Shown here: positions 25,845 to 34,437 of the stretch, piece after piece | How the letters are laid out: every line of letters starts with the position of its first letter | Position numbering within the stretch: the stretch's first letter is position 1 | Assembly (NCBI RefSeq): GCF_003480315.1 | Contig: NZ_QUIV01000021.1 | Location: 1-52,379, forward strand | Source: Clostridium sp. AM33-3 | GTDB lineage: Bacteria; Bacillota; Clostridia; Lachnospirales; Lachnospiraceae | Length of the DNA: 52,379 nt | Direction: 5' to 3' | The notes under the pieces: model-generated | Databases searched by the model: none | What the model was told of the DNA's origin: nothing | What the model saw: the letters and a program-made list of their open reading frames with translations, nothing else | Translations under genes and position numbers: made by a program

Positions 25845-26747
25845 ATGACAGAGGAGAGAAAACAGGAAATTCTCGAAATCATAAGAAATACAAACCGGAG
25901 ACCGGCACAGACCGGCAAACCGCTGTACCCGGAAGAAATTATGGCATATCCCAATCTTTGTGAAGAGATGGAAAGCATCAGCCGCACCGTGGATGGCTTT
26001 TCCTATCGCATGGATATTCTTCGGGCAAAGAACCGGGGAGAAAACTGCCCGCTGTTTATCAATATCCATGGAGGCGGATTTATTGGTCCGCACCGGGAAA
26101 ACGATACTTATTTCAGTGCGTACATGGCAGATCAGATTCATGGAATTACGGTAGATCTGGACTATACCATTTCTGATGCAGCACCATATCCGGTGGCACT
26201 CCATCAGTGCATGGATGCGCTGGATTATGTGGCAGAGCATGCAAACACGTGGGGCGCGTCGGCGAAAGATATCAGCGTTGGCGGTTACAGCGCCGGCGGC
26301 GCCCTGACAGCAGCAATGGGAATCTGCTGTGCAGAGCGCGGCGGCTTTGTGCCAAAACTTCAGATTTTGTGTTATCCTCCGCTGGAATACCGTATCCCGG
26401 ATCAGTACAAGATCGATGCTTACGACCGCCAGATTGGAATGGAGCGGTGCAAGGCATTTGCAGATCTCTACTTCGATGATAAGAAAGAAAATTTTGAGGA
26501 TATTCATAATTCTCCGCTTTATGCGCCGAGAGAGATTCTGGCAAAGCAGCCAAAAACCCTGATTCTGTCCGCAGGTCTCTGCAATTTCCGTTATGAAGAC
26601 GAAGATTACGCGATCTGCCTGGCAGACGCAGGTGCGGAAGTCATCTTAAAACGCTTCCCGGAAGCATCCCACGGATTTATTCCGCATTTCATGGATGGCT
26701 GGAAGGAAGCAGCTGACCTGATGGTGCGGGAAATCCTGGAAAAATGA
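25845..26747 (+). CDS. Alpha/beta-hydrolase esterase, HSL family (paralogue)
   Basis: A 300-residue esterase sharing the plan of its neighbour: HGGGF at 75-79, nucleophile S149 in GGYSAGG, and a catalytic histidine in FPEASHGF near the C-terminus. Many scattered differences show an old duplication, so the two may have different ester preferences. The start is supported by GGAGG 8 nt upstream, inside the end of the first esterase gene. It ends the operon, before a hairpin and the convergent nagB. Confidence 0.87.
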   Translation: MTEERKQEILEIIRNTNRRPAQTGKPLYPEEIMAYPNLCEEMESISRTVDGFSYRMDILRAKNRGENCPLFINIHGGGFIGPHRENDTYFSAYMADQIHGITVDLDYTISDAAPYPVALHQCMDALDYVAEHANTWGASAKDISVGGYSAGGALTAAMGICCAERGGFVPKLQILCYPPLEYRIPDQYKIDAYDRQIGMERCKAFADLYFDDKKENFEDIHNSPLYAPREILAKQPKTLILSAGLCNFRYEDEDYAICLADAGAEVILKRFPEASHGFIPHFMDGWKEAADLMVREILEK

Positions 26748-26772
26748 GTGAATAATTTGAGCGTAAAACAAT

Positions 26773-26809
26773 GGACCGTGGAAGTTGCCTTTGGTAATTT
26801 CCGCGGTCC
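26773..26809. terminator. Hairpin between esterase operon and nagB
   Basis: GGACCG followed by GGAA pairs with TTTCC and CGGTCC around a short loop, in the 81-bp convergent gap. The T-run is weak on either strand. Confidence 0.5.
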
Positions 26810-26828
26810 TGTTACGTTAGGGATATTG

Positions 26829-27554
26829 CTATAATTTACTCATCGCAGCTTCATCGGCCACGATCGTGACATCATTATGCAGCTGCAGAATGGATGCCGG
26901 AACCTGCGGAGTGATAGGTCCGCAGATGGTGGCTTTTAATGCATCGGCTTTGTCTTCGCCGCTGACTACCACCAGAATCTTCCGGGCCTTCATGATGCTT
27001 CCGATGCCCATGGTGTAGGCCTGTCTCGGAACATCGTTTTCAGACTCAAAGAAGCGCTTGTTGGCATCAATGGTGCTTTCGGTCAGGTTGACGCAGTGGG
27101 TTTCGCGGGCGAAGGAGTCTGCCGGTTCGTTGAAGCCGATGTGGCCGTTGCGGCCAAGTCCGAGAAGCTGTAAGTCTATGCCGCCGGACTGGCGGATGAT
27201 TTCCTCATATGCCGCGCAGGCTTTTTCCGGGTCCGGTTCCAGACCGTTAGGCACGAAGGTGCGGGTTTTATCAATGTTGACATGGTCGAACAGGTTGGTA
27301 TTCATAAAATAGCGGTAGCTTTGCGGGTTTTCCGGGCTTAATCCCTTGTATTCATCCAGGTTGATGCTCATAACCCGGGCAAAATCCAGATCGCCCTTGT
27401 TGTACCACTCGATAAGCTGTTTGTAGGTGCCAATCGGGGAAGAGCCGGTGGCCAGGCCTAATACACAGTGCGGTTTCATGATAACCTGTGCGGAGATGAT
27501 GTTAGCCGCTTTGCGGCTCATGTCCTGATAGTTTTTTGCTTTGCAGATATTCAT
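26829..27554 (-). CDS. nagB: Glucosamine-6-phosphate deaminase
   Basis: A 241-residue enzyme converting glucosamine 6-phosphate to fructose 6-phosphate and ammonia in amino-sugar catabolism. Family marks are LGLATGSSPIGTY (phosphate binding), the base aspartate region SINLDEYKGL, and LGRNGHIGFNEPADSF with the catalytic histidine. ATG 27554 (MNICKAKNYQ) is chosen because a G-rich ribosome binding site precedes it and the family begins there; a longer frame reaches into the promoter. It is divergent from nagA, with facing promoters. Confidence 0.96.
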   Translation of the reverse strand: MNICKAKNYQDMSRKAANIISAQVIMKPHCVLGLATGSSPIGTYKQLIEWYNKGDLDFARVMSINLDEYKGLSPENPQSYRYFMNTNLFDHVNIDKTRTFVPNGLEPDPEKACAAYEEIIRQSGGIDLQLLGLGRNGHIGFNEPADSFARETHCVNLTESTIDANKRFFESENDVPRQAYTMGIGSIMKARKILVVVSGEDKADALKATICGPITPQVPASILQLHNDVTIVADEAAMSKL

Positions 27555-27601
27555 AGTAAGTAATACCCCCTTATTATTATAAAATACCCCTTCCACCTTT
27601 A

Positions 27602-27629
27602 AGTATATCGGTTTTCTGCAGAAATACAA
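27602..27629 (-). promoter_or_regulatory. nagB promoter with internal palindrome
   Basis: On the minus strand, TTGTAT and TATACT with a 16-bp spacer. The spacer begins with the perfect palindrome TTCTGCAGAA. The nagA promoter has a matching arrangement, suggesting one repressor for both. Confidence 0.65.
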
Positions 27630-27655
27630 TAGAAAAAACAGTTCAGCAAAAACTA

Positions 27656-27684
27656 TTGTAATTCTGCGCAGAGTCAACTATACT
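27656..27684 (+). promoter_or_regulatory. nagA promoter with internal palindrome
   Basis: TTGTAA and TATACT with a 17-bp spacer. The spacer holds the perfect palindrome TCTGCGCAGA in the same place as TTCTGCAGAA in the nagB promoter. Confidence 0.65.
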
Positions 27685-27707
27685 ACGCCCATAGGGGGTG
27701 CATACGC

Positions 27708-29009
27708 ATGATCATTAAAAATGTAAAGGTTTACACAGAAGAACAGAAATTTGTACCTGGCGAAATCGTGGTTCTGGGAGACCGGATCACAGAGGTGCGT
27801 GCCGATGGGGAGAAGAGACAGACTGCCGCAGAAGCTCTGGAAACGGAGTCTTCAGTAAACGGATTTTCGGAAGCTGAAGAAGCGGAAGAGGTCGTGGTGG
27901 ACGGGGAAGGTGCTTACGCCATTCCGGGTCTTATTGACCTGCATTTCCACGGTTGCGTGGGGGCAGATGTTTGCGATGGAACACCGGAGGCGCTGAAAAA
28001 GATTGCACAGTATGAGGCATCTGTCGGAGTTACAGCCATTGCTCCGGCTACCATGACGCTGCCGGTGGAGGAGCTGGAGCAAATATTGCAGAATGCGGCG
28101 GCTTATAAGCGGGCGCAGGACGAGCACAGGGCGGCGAATGCGGCAGCAGGCCAAAGTATGCAGAAGGCAGAACAGGAAGCAGACGGGATGCCGGAAGGAA
28201 AATTGGAATTTCCGGAGGCAGATCTTATCGGCCTGAATATGGAAGGCCCGTTCATCAGTCCGGTCAAGAAGGGTGCGCAGGATGAGAAAAACATTGTTCC
28301 CTGTAATGTGGAGATCGCAAAACGTTTCCTGAAAGCATCAGAGGGTCTGGTGAAATTCATCGGCATTGCGCCGGAGGAGAGCAGTGAGGCAGTTGCTTTT
28401 ATTCAGGAAATGAAAGATTCCGTGGATATTTCCCTGGCGCATACCAATGCAGATTATGATACGGCCATGGCAGCATTCACTGCCGGGGCGAACCATGCGG
28501 TACATCTGTATAATGCCATGCCTGCCTTTACCCATCGGGCTCCGGGTGTTATTGGTGCAGTGGCAGACAGCAAACATGTGATGGCTGAGATTATCTGTGA
28601 CAACGTACACATTCATCCGGCAGTGGTGCGGGCCACCTTTACCATGATGGGAGCGGACCGGATGATCCTCATCAGTGACAGTATGCGGGCCACCGGAATG
28701 CCGGACGGTACTTACACGCTGGGCGGTCTGGATGTCAGCGTGAACGGAAACCGGGCAACCCTGGTGGATGGCGGTGCACTGGCCGGTTCCGTGACCAATC
28801 TGATGGACTGCATGCGCACGGTAGTGAAGGTCATGGAGATCCCGCTGGAAACGGCAGTGGCCTGCGCAACAGCCAACCCGGCCCGGTGCCTGGGTGTGTA
28901 TGATACCTATGGTTCCATTACGGAGGGAAAAAAAGCAGATATCGTACTGCTGGATGAAAACCTGGAACTGAAAATGGTGATCAAGGACGGTCAACTGCCA
29001 TTTCTTTAA
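27708..29009 (+). CDS. nagA: N-acetylglucosamine-6-phosphate deacetylase
   Basis: A 433-residue amidohydrolase that removes acetate from GlcNAc 6-phosphate, giving the substrate of NagB. The metal and substrate motifs are visible: GLIDLHFHGCVGADVCD, NMEGPFISPVKKGAQ, SLAHTNADYDTAM, ANHAVHLYNAMPAF, and LISDSMRATGMPDG with the catalytic aspartate. It is about 40 residues longer than usual, because of acidic insertions near residues 30-58 and 135-165. GGGGGTG about 6 nt upstream of the ATG serves as ribosome binding site. It is divergent from nagB. Confidence 0.95.
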   Translation: MIIKNVKVYTEEQKFVPGEIVVLGDRITEVRADGEKRQTAAEALETESSVNGFSEAEEAEEVVVDGEGAYAIPGLIDLHFHGCVGADVCDGTPEALKKIAQYEASVGVTAIAPATMTLPVEELEQILQNAAAYKRAQDEHRAANAAAGQSMQKAEQEADGMPEGKLEFPEADLIGLNMEGPFISPVKKGAQDEKNIVPCNVEIAKRFLKASEGLVKFIGIAPEESSEAVAFIQEMKDSVDISLAHTNADYDTAMAAFTAGANHAVHLYNAMPAFTHRAPGVIGAVADSKHVMAEIICDNVHIHPAVVRATFTMMGADRMILISDSMRATGMPDGTYTLGGLDVSVNGNRATLVDGGALAGSVTNLMDCMRTVVKVMEIPLETAVACATANPARCLGVYDTYGSITEGKKADIVLLDENLELKMVIKDGQLPFL

Positions 29010-29097
29010 AATACCGCCACAGTGTGAGGTATTTCAAGGTGGATGGAGCACGGAAAAATTTTGAAGTGCGTGCCGCGTATTAAAAATGACAAGATGC

Positions 29098-29149
29098 GAA
29101 AAAGAACCTTGCCTGATGGATATATTTCCATCGGGCAAGGTTCTTTTTC
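29098..29149. terminator. Bidirectional terminator between nagA and gntP
   Basis: GAAAAAGAACCTTGCC and a following TGATGGA pair with the mirrored sequence ending in GGCAAGGTTCTTTTTC around a 6-nt loop, a 23-bp stem. The A-run and T-run at either end allow termination on both strands, serving the convergent nagA and gluconate-permease genes. Confidence 0.9.
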
Positions 29150-29170
29150 GTTTCATGATAAAGCAATATT

Positions 29171-30553
29171 TTATTTCCAGATCATATTTAAGATCAGCAG
29201 CTCTAAGATACCGACACCTGTCATGACGAAGGATACGGCTGTCTTACAGCGGAGCTGGTCTTTGATCTCGGTTAAGCCGAACATACCATTGAACACCCAG
29301 AAGCCACTGTCGTTGAAGTAGCTGAATGCGATTGCGCCGATACAGGAAGCCTGTGCCAGCAGAACCGGATTTAAGCCCAGGGTTGTGATGAGCGGAGCAG
29401 TCAGGGATGCTGCGGTGGTGATTGCTACGGTTGCGGAACCAAGAGCCAGACGCATCAGGGCACCGATCAGGACCGGGATCAGGATAGCCGGGATCGGCCA
29501 GGAAACTACGGTAGCACCGAGTACATCGCCGATACCGCTGACTTTGATGATGTTTCCGAGAGCGCCGCCCGCACCGGTGATCAGCATGATCATACCGGTA
29601 TCCTTGATGCTGTCGCCCATGATGTTCATCAGCTTATCCTTCGGGATATCTTTACCGATGCCGTAAACAGCAATGGTGGTACCAAGAGCCAGGGCTACGA
29701 TCGGGGAACCTACCAGGGTAATGATGCTGTAAATGAAGCTTTCTTTGTCAACACCTGCGAAATCGCAAACGGTTTTGCTCAGAATGAGTACCAGCGGGAT
29801 CAGGATCGGAGCAAGGGACTCGCCCAGGCCCGGAAGCTTTTTGCTGCCCATGATCTCATCTAACTGATCCATGGATTTTAAGTACTCTTTCTTGAACTCC
29901 TTGCGGTCGTAGGTACCATCCTCACGCGGGATCTGGTAGATCTTCTTGCCGACCCAGTGTGCATACAGCAGAGCTGCGATAAGGATCGGAACAGACATCA
30001 GGGCACCTGCGATGATCATCTGGCCAACATCTACGCCCATCATTCCGGCTGCGGTTAACGGACCCGGAGTCGGCGGAACCATTACGTGGGTACACTGCAG
30101 GCCGCAGGCCAGAGCCAGAGCCAGAGCGATAACGGATTTACCGGTTACGCGGGACATTGCCTTACATAACGGTGCGAAAATTACGATTGCGGAATCTGCG
30201 AAAACCGGGATGGATACCAGCCATCCGGTGATACCAAGGGCAAGCTCCTCTTTGCCGTTTCCGATTTTCTTGATGAAGGAATAAGCCATACGCTCTGCCG
30301 CGCCGGTCTTTTCGAGGATACCGCCCATCATAACGCCGAGGCCAATGATGATACCAGTACTTTTTAAGGTGTTTCCGAAGCCATCCTGAATTGCGGTAAT
30401 GGCATCAGACGGGGACATTTTGCCGATCAGACCTGTGATCAGTGCAGCAAGCAGCAACGCGATGAAGGTGTGGGTCTTGGTCTTCATAACCAGGAAGATC
30501 ATGATCGCGATGCCTAAGAACAGGCCAAGCAGCATCTGGGTTTCATGTGACAT
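29171..30553 (-). CDS. GntP-family sugar-acid permease
   Basis: A 460-residue permease with about twelve to fourteen membrane segments of the GntP/GntT/DsdX family, which take up gluconate and related acids with H+. Typical stretches are FIALLLAALITGLIGKMSP, GIIIGLGVMMGGILEKTGAAE, TPGPLTAAGMMGVDVGQMI, and the C-terminal FSYFNDSGFWVFNGMFG. The adjacent glucarate dehydratase and shared promoter sequence suggest glucarate or a breakdown product such as glycerate as substrate. AGAGGT precedes the ATG. It is transcribed away from its LysR gene and has its own promoter. Confidence 0.9.
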   Translation of the reverse strand: MSHETQMLLGLFLGIAIMIFLVMKTKTHTFIALLLAALITGLIGKMSPSDAITAIQDGFGNTLKSTGIIIGLGVMMGGILEKTGAAERMAYSFIKKIGNGKEELALGITGWLVSIPVFADSAIVIFAPLCKAMSRVTGKSVIALALALACGLQCTHVMVPPTPGPLTAAGMMGVDVGQMIIAGALMSVPILIAALLYAHWVGKKIYQIPREDGTYDRKEFKKEYLKSMDQLDEIMGSKKLPGLGESLAPILIPLVLILSKTVCDFAGVDKESFIYSIITLVGSPIVALALGTTIAVYGIGKDIPKDKLMNIMGDSIKDTGMIMLITGAGGALGNIIKVSGIGDVLGATVVSWPIPAILIPVLIGALMRLALGSATVAITTAASLTAPLITTLGLNPVLLAQASCIGAIAFSYFNDSGFWVFNGMFGLTEIKDQLRCKTAVSFVMTGVGILELLILNMIWK

Positions 30554-30669
30554 ATTTCATACCTCTTTCTGTAGTGTGCTCACTTCGTATGCATCAAATA
30601 TGGGGGGATGCATTTGCAAGGCCGCTGTTGCAAGGCTGCGAACGAAGTGATAAAATTATGACAAGAGGC

Positions 30670-30698
30670 ATTATAGCGAAAATTGATACATAAGTAAA
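30670..30698 (-). promoter_or_regulatory. gntP-family permease promoter
   Basis: On the minus strand, TTTACT and TATAAT with a 17-bp spacer. The -35 lies in a 14-bp block TTAATTTTACTTAT that recurs exactly at the gudD promoter (31786-31799). That shared block is the best candidate for a regulator site. Confidence 0.65.
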
Positions 30699-30742
30699 AT
30701 TAACTGTACTTAGCCAACTCTTAAAATATTTAATATTTGTTC

Positions 30743-31663
30743 TTAAAATAATGGCGCTGAGTTTTCCCAGTATTCCCGTGCGAGCCGAATGAATTCCCGT
30801 GCACCGGAGTTTAAGTAAGCATTTTTCTGACAGGAAATAACAATTTCCCAGGAAGGACGTTCCGGCAGGGAAAAGCAGGCGACTCCCTCGGTGAGTCCCA
30901 GCGTATAATAGCGTGGAATGATGCCGCAGCACAGAGTAGACTGTACCATGGCGGCGATACCGCTGGTATTGTTGGTTTCAAACAGAATATTTGGGGCGAA
31001 ACCGGCTTTCTCAAACAGCAGATCGCAGGAGGAACGAAGCGTGGAGGTCTTGTCCATCAGCACAAAGGGCTCATAGCGCAGCTCGGTCAGGTCCAGGGTT
31101 GCCAGTGGTTCGCCGGAAGGCGCAGCTTTTTCTGCCAGCGGATGCCCGGCTGGGATGATTAGTACCAGCTCCTCCTGCTTTAACGGATAGTAGGTATCGC
31201 TGGTCTGGTCCCGTCGTGCGAGGGTCATAAGACCTACATCAATCTCCCCTTTTGCAATGGCATCCTGCTGGGCCCGGACCCGCATCTCGATGGGGCGCAC
31301 ATCCAGGTTCGGAAAGCTGCGGTGCAGTTCCGGGTAAATAGCGGTGAACATGCGAAGTCCCCGTCCCGGTGTCAGGCCGATAGTCAGATGGCCTTTGCGG
31401 GCGCTGACAACATCGTAGATTCTGTTGTATGTAGTATTTTTAATCTGAAGAGCGGCTTTTGCACCTTCAATATAAATTTCTCCGGCTTCTGTCAGGCGCC
31501 AGTTGGTGCGGGAGCGGTGAAACAGAGGTGTGCCAAGTTCTTTTTCCAGCTTTAAAAGCTGCTGGTTTAAGGCAGACTGGGTGATGAACAGTTTTTCCGC
31601 AGCCTTGGTGATGTTGTTCTCCTCTGCAATTTTTAATATGTATTCGATTTGCTTGGTATCCAT
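30743..31663 (-). CDS. LysR-family regulator beside gudD
   Basis: A 306-residue regulator with the LysR helix-turn-helix (KIAEENNITKAAEKLFITQS, then ALNQQLLKLEKELG) and an effector domain. The start is placed at MDTKQIEYIL with TGGGAGG upstream; a longer frame extends into the divergent promoter. It is divergent from gudD and directly upstream of the permease gene. Close similarity to the LysR at 33358 (MDTRQMEYIIQISEE and the same ALNQQL helix) marks the two as duplicates. The predicted effector is glucarate or a related acid (inference). Confidence 0.9.
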   Translation of the reverse strand: MDTKQIEYILKIAEENNITKAAEKLFITQSALNQQLLKLEKELGTPLFHRSRTNWRLTEAGEIYIEGAKAALQIKNTTYNRIYDVVSARKGHLTIGLTPGRGLRMFTAIYPELHRSFPNLDVRPIEMRVRAQQDAIAKGEIDVGLMTLARRDQTSDTYYPLKQEELVLIIPAGHPLAEKAAPSGEPLATLDLTELRYEPFVLMDKTSTLRSSCDLLFEKAGFAPNILFETNNTSGIAAMVQSTLCCGIIPRYYTLGLTEGVACFSLPERPSWEIVISCQKNAYLNSGAREFIRLAREYWENSAPLF

Positions 31664-31790
31664 GTAAACCTCCCATGAACAAATGCGTCTGTATGTGTTT
31701 CTTCTATAAATAAAGCACATTTGATTATAGCAGTTTCTAAACAGAAAATAAACAAGAAAAATTATTAAGAGAAACATAAAAACTATTAAT

Positions 31791-31819
31791 TTTACTTATT
31801 TGCATGAAGGTGCTATGAT
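31791..31819 (+). promoter_or_regulatory. gudD promoter
   Basis: TTTACT and TATGAT with a 17-bp spacer, 66 bp ahead of the ATG. The -35 is part of the TTAATTTTACTTAT block shared with the permease promoter. The -10 sits in the small palindrome GCTATGATAGC. Confidence 0.65.
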
Positions 31820-31885
31820 AGCATCAGTAAGAGATACAAAGAACTTCAAAATATCATTTATATATTATTCAAGGAGGGTATTCAA

Positions 31886-33226
31886 ATGAACGCAATTCCT
31901 ACAATTACTAAGATGGAAGTTTTCCCGGTTGCAGGACATGACTGCATGGAGCTGAACTTAAGTGGTGCGCACGCTCCGTACTTCACCCGTAACATCGTGA
32001 TCCTGACCGACAGCACCGGTAACGAGGGTATCGGTGAGGTTCCGGGCGGTGAGAAGATCACTGCTGCATTAGAGCAGATTAAAGATCTCGTAATCGGTTC
32101 CAGCATCGGTGATTACAAGCAGACCTTAAACAAGATCCGCGCATGGCTGTCTGCAAACATCAAAGATGACAAGCGTGGTCTTCAGACCTTCGACCTGCGT
32201 GTAGGCGTACATGTAGTTACTGCAGTAGAGGCTCCGCTTCTTGACCTGCTTGGTAAGTTCTTAAACGTTCCGGCTGCAGCTCTGATGGGTGACGGAATCC
32301 AGAGAGATAAGGTTCGTTTCCTGTCCTATCTTTTCTATGTTGGAGACCGCAAGAAAACCGATCTTGAGTACGAGGAAGAGCCGGATGCAGAGTGCGACTG
32401 GTACCGTCTGCGTCACGAGGAGGCTATGACTCCAGAAGCAATCGTGGCACTGGCAAAGGCTACCAACGAGAAATACGGTTTTGAAGACTTCAAGTTAAAG
32501 GGCGGCGTTTTAGCTCCTCAGGAAGAGGTAAAGGCTGTTACCGCAATCAAGGAGGCATTCCCGAACGCACGTGTAGACCTTGACCCGAACGGCTGCTGGA
32601 GCTTAAAAGAGGCTCTGGAAGTTGCTCCGGACTTAAAGAAGGTTCTGGCATACTGTGAGGATCCGTGTGGCGCAGAGGATGGCTTCTCCGGCCGTGAGGT
32701 TATGGCTGAGTTCAGAAAAGCAACCATGATGCCGACCGCTACCAACATGATCAACACGGACTGGCGTCAGATGTGCCATGCAATCGCTCTGCAGAGCGTA
32801 GATATCCCGTTAGCAGATCCGCACTTCTGGACCATGGAAGGTTCCGTACGTGTAGGCCAGCTGTGCAACGACTTCGGTCTGATGTGGGGCTGCCATTCCA
32901 ATAACCACTTCGATATCTCCCTGGCTATGGTTGTACAGTGTGCAGCTGCAATCCCGGGCAAGATGAACGGTATCGATACTCACTGGATCTGGCAGGAGGG
33001 CCGTGAGCGCCTGACCAAAGAGCCGATGCAGATCGTAGGCGGATGCATCGAGCTGCCGAAGAAACCGGGTCTTGGTGTAGAAGTTGATCGCGACCAGATC
33101 ATGAAGGCTCATCAGCTTTACATGGATAAGTGCTACGGCAAGGGCGCTCGTAACGACGCTGTTGGTATGCAGTACCTGATCCCGGGCTGGACCTTCGATA
33201 ACAAGAAACCGTGCATGGTTCGGTAA
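31886..33226 (+). CDS. gudD: Glucarate dehydratase
   Basis: A 446-residue enolase-superfamily enzyme converting D-glucarate to 5-keto-4-deoxyglucarate. It matches the E. coli enzyme along its length from memory: [49 protein letters not shown] [16 protein letters not shown], the catalytic FKLKGG lysine, metal-binding VDLDPNG and CEDPCGAE, the NHFDISLAM histidine and the C-terminal [27 protein letters not shown] before the ATG is strong. Codon use is biased, suggesting high expression. It is followed by a very strong terminator. Confidence 0.98.
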   Translation: MNAIPTITKMEVFPVAGHDCMELNLSGAHAPYFTRNIVILTDSTGNEGIGEVPGGEKITAALEQIKDLVIGSSIGDYKQTLNKIRAWLSANIKDDKRGLQTFDLRVGVHVVTAVEAPLLDLLGKFLNVPAAALMGDGIQRDKVRFLSYLFYVGDRKKTDLEYEEEPDAECDWYRLRHEEAMTPEAIVALAKATNEKYGFEDFKLKGGVLAPQEEVKAVTAIKEAFPNARVDLDPNGCWSLKEALEVAPDLKKVLAYCEDPCGAEDGFSGREVMAEFRKATMMPTATNMINTDWRQMCHAIALQSVDIPLADPHFWTMEGSVRVGQLCNDFGLMWGCHSNNHFDISLAMVVQCAAAIPGKMNGIDTHWIWQEGRERLTKEPMQIVGGCIELPKKPGLGVEVDRDQIMKAHQLYMDKCYGKGARNDAVGMQYLIPGWTFDNKKPCMVR

Positions 33227-33249
33227 TTGAATATTTCATAAAGTTTTAT

Positions 33250-33298
33250 AAAAGAAATGCCAGGTTCCGGCAAGTTTCGGAACCTGGCATTTCTTTTT
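33250..33298. terminator. Bidirectional terminator after gudD
   Basis: A perfect 20-bp stem (arm AAAAGAAATGCCAGGTTCCG) with an 8-nt loop and flanking A-run and T-run. It lies between gudD and the convergent LysR gene. Confidence 0.92.
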
Positions 33299-33357
33299 TG
33301 TAGTGGTATATAATAAAAGGATCAGAAATGATATGTCAGCTAAGCGGCGGGAACGTG

Positions 33358-34260
33358 TCATTTTCTCCAGTACTCCCGGCATAGCTCCAGAAAATACTGC
33401 TCTGCATGACTCAGATAGGCTCCTTTCCGACAGCACATGGTCACTTCCCAGCGCGGCTGTCCTTCCAGCCGGAAATAGACAACCCCCGGAGCTGTCTTTG
33501 CAAAAATCCGCGGCAGCAGGGCACAGCCCACCTCAGCCAGGACCATGCGGTATTTACTGACATTGCTGCTGGTGGAAAAGAGCACCTGTGGCTGGAACCC
33601 CGCTTCGCGAAAAAGAGCCTCCTCCAGCTGGAACATGGTGGACCGGCGGGTGATCAGGATAAACGGATCCTCCAGAAAACGGGACAGACTGATCGTGGGT
33701 GCATCCTCGGTCTGTGTACTTCCCAGCCAGGCCAGCGGATGGGAGGCGGGGACAGCAAGAAAAATTTCTTCCTCTGCCATGGAAAGATAGGTGTTGTCGT
33801 CCTTCTGGGATTCCACCAGTGTGATAAGACCAAGATCCAGCTCATTGCGTGTGATGAGATTCTGCATGGTCCGGACGTTGCACTCCACCGGCTCGATCCG
33901 GATATCCGGGAACTTCCGGTGGAATTCCGGGTAGATGGCAGTGAACATATTGACGCCGCGCTCCGGAATAAGTCCCAGGCTGATACGCCGGTTCCCGCTT
34001 TCTTTTAAATCCTGGATCTGGCTGTAGGCATCCTTTTTCAGGTTCAGGATCTGTCTTGCCGTATTTACATAAATTTCGCCCGCCGGAGTCAGGTGCCAGT
34101 CGGAGCGGGTCCGCACAAAGAGCGGGAGCCCCAGCTCCTTTTCCAACTTCTGCAGCTGCTGGTTTAAGGCGGACTGGGTGATAAAAAGTTTCTCTGCAGC
34201 TTTGGTAATGCTGCGTTCTTCACTGATCTGTATGATATATTCCATTTGTCTGGTATCCAA
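33358..34260 (-). CDS. LysR-family regulator divergent from oxidoreductase operon
   Basis: A 300-residue LysR regulator, a close paralogue of the one at 30743 (shared ITKAAEKLFITQSALNQQLQ helix and similar effector domain). The start is TTG 34260: AGGAGGG lies 7 nt upstream, which an in-frame downstream ATG lacks. It is divergent from the flavin oxidoreductase operon, and the intergenic region holds the exact inverted repeat ATGTTAG/CTAACAT, a likely binding site. The operon is its presumed target. Confidence 0.9.
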   Translation of the reverse strand: MDTRQMEYIIQISEERSITKAAEKLFITQSALNQQLQKLEKELGLPLFVRTRSDWHLTPAGEIYVNTARQILNLKKDAYSQIQDLKESGNRRISLGLIPERGVNMFTAIYPEFHRKFPDIRIEPVECNVRTMQNLITRNELDLGLITLVESQKDDNTYLSMAEEEIFLAVPASHPLAWLGSTQTEDAPTISLSRFLEDPFILITRRSTMFQLEEALFREAGFQPQVLFSTSSNVSKYRMVLAEVGCALLPRIFAKTAPGVVYFRLEGQPRWEVTMCCRKGAYLSHAEQYFLELCREYWRK

Positions 34261-34318
34261 CCGAAAACCCTCCTGTCATAAGAATGCTATGTAATACCGG
34301 AATCGTGCTTTGAAATGA

Positions 34319-34385
34319 ATGTTAGAAAAACTAACATAAATATTATTTATATAAATTTGACTGACGTATAGAGCTATTATACAAT
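34319..34385 (+). promoter_or_regulatory. Operator-like inverted repeat and promoter of the oxidoreductase operon
   Basis: ATGTTAG, five A residues and CTAACAT form an exact inverted repeat at 34319-34337. TTGACT at 34357 and TACAAT at 34380 with a 17-bp spacer follow. The arrangement (T-N11-A-like site just upstream of a -35) is usual for LysR activators. Confidence 0.6.
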
Positions 34386-34437
34386 GTGATTATCAATAAG
34401 ACAAGTTTCACAGGAGAAATGAGGAGGATGGATCAAA

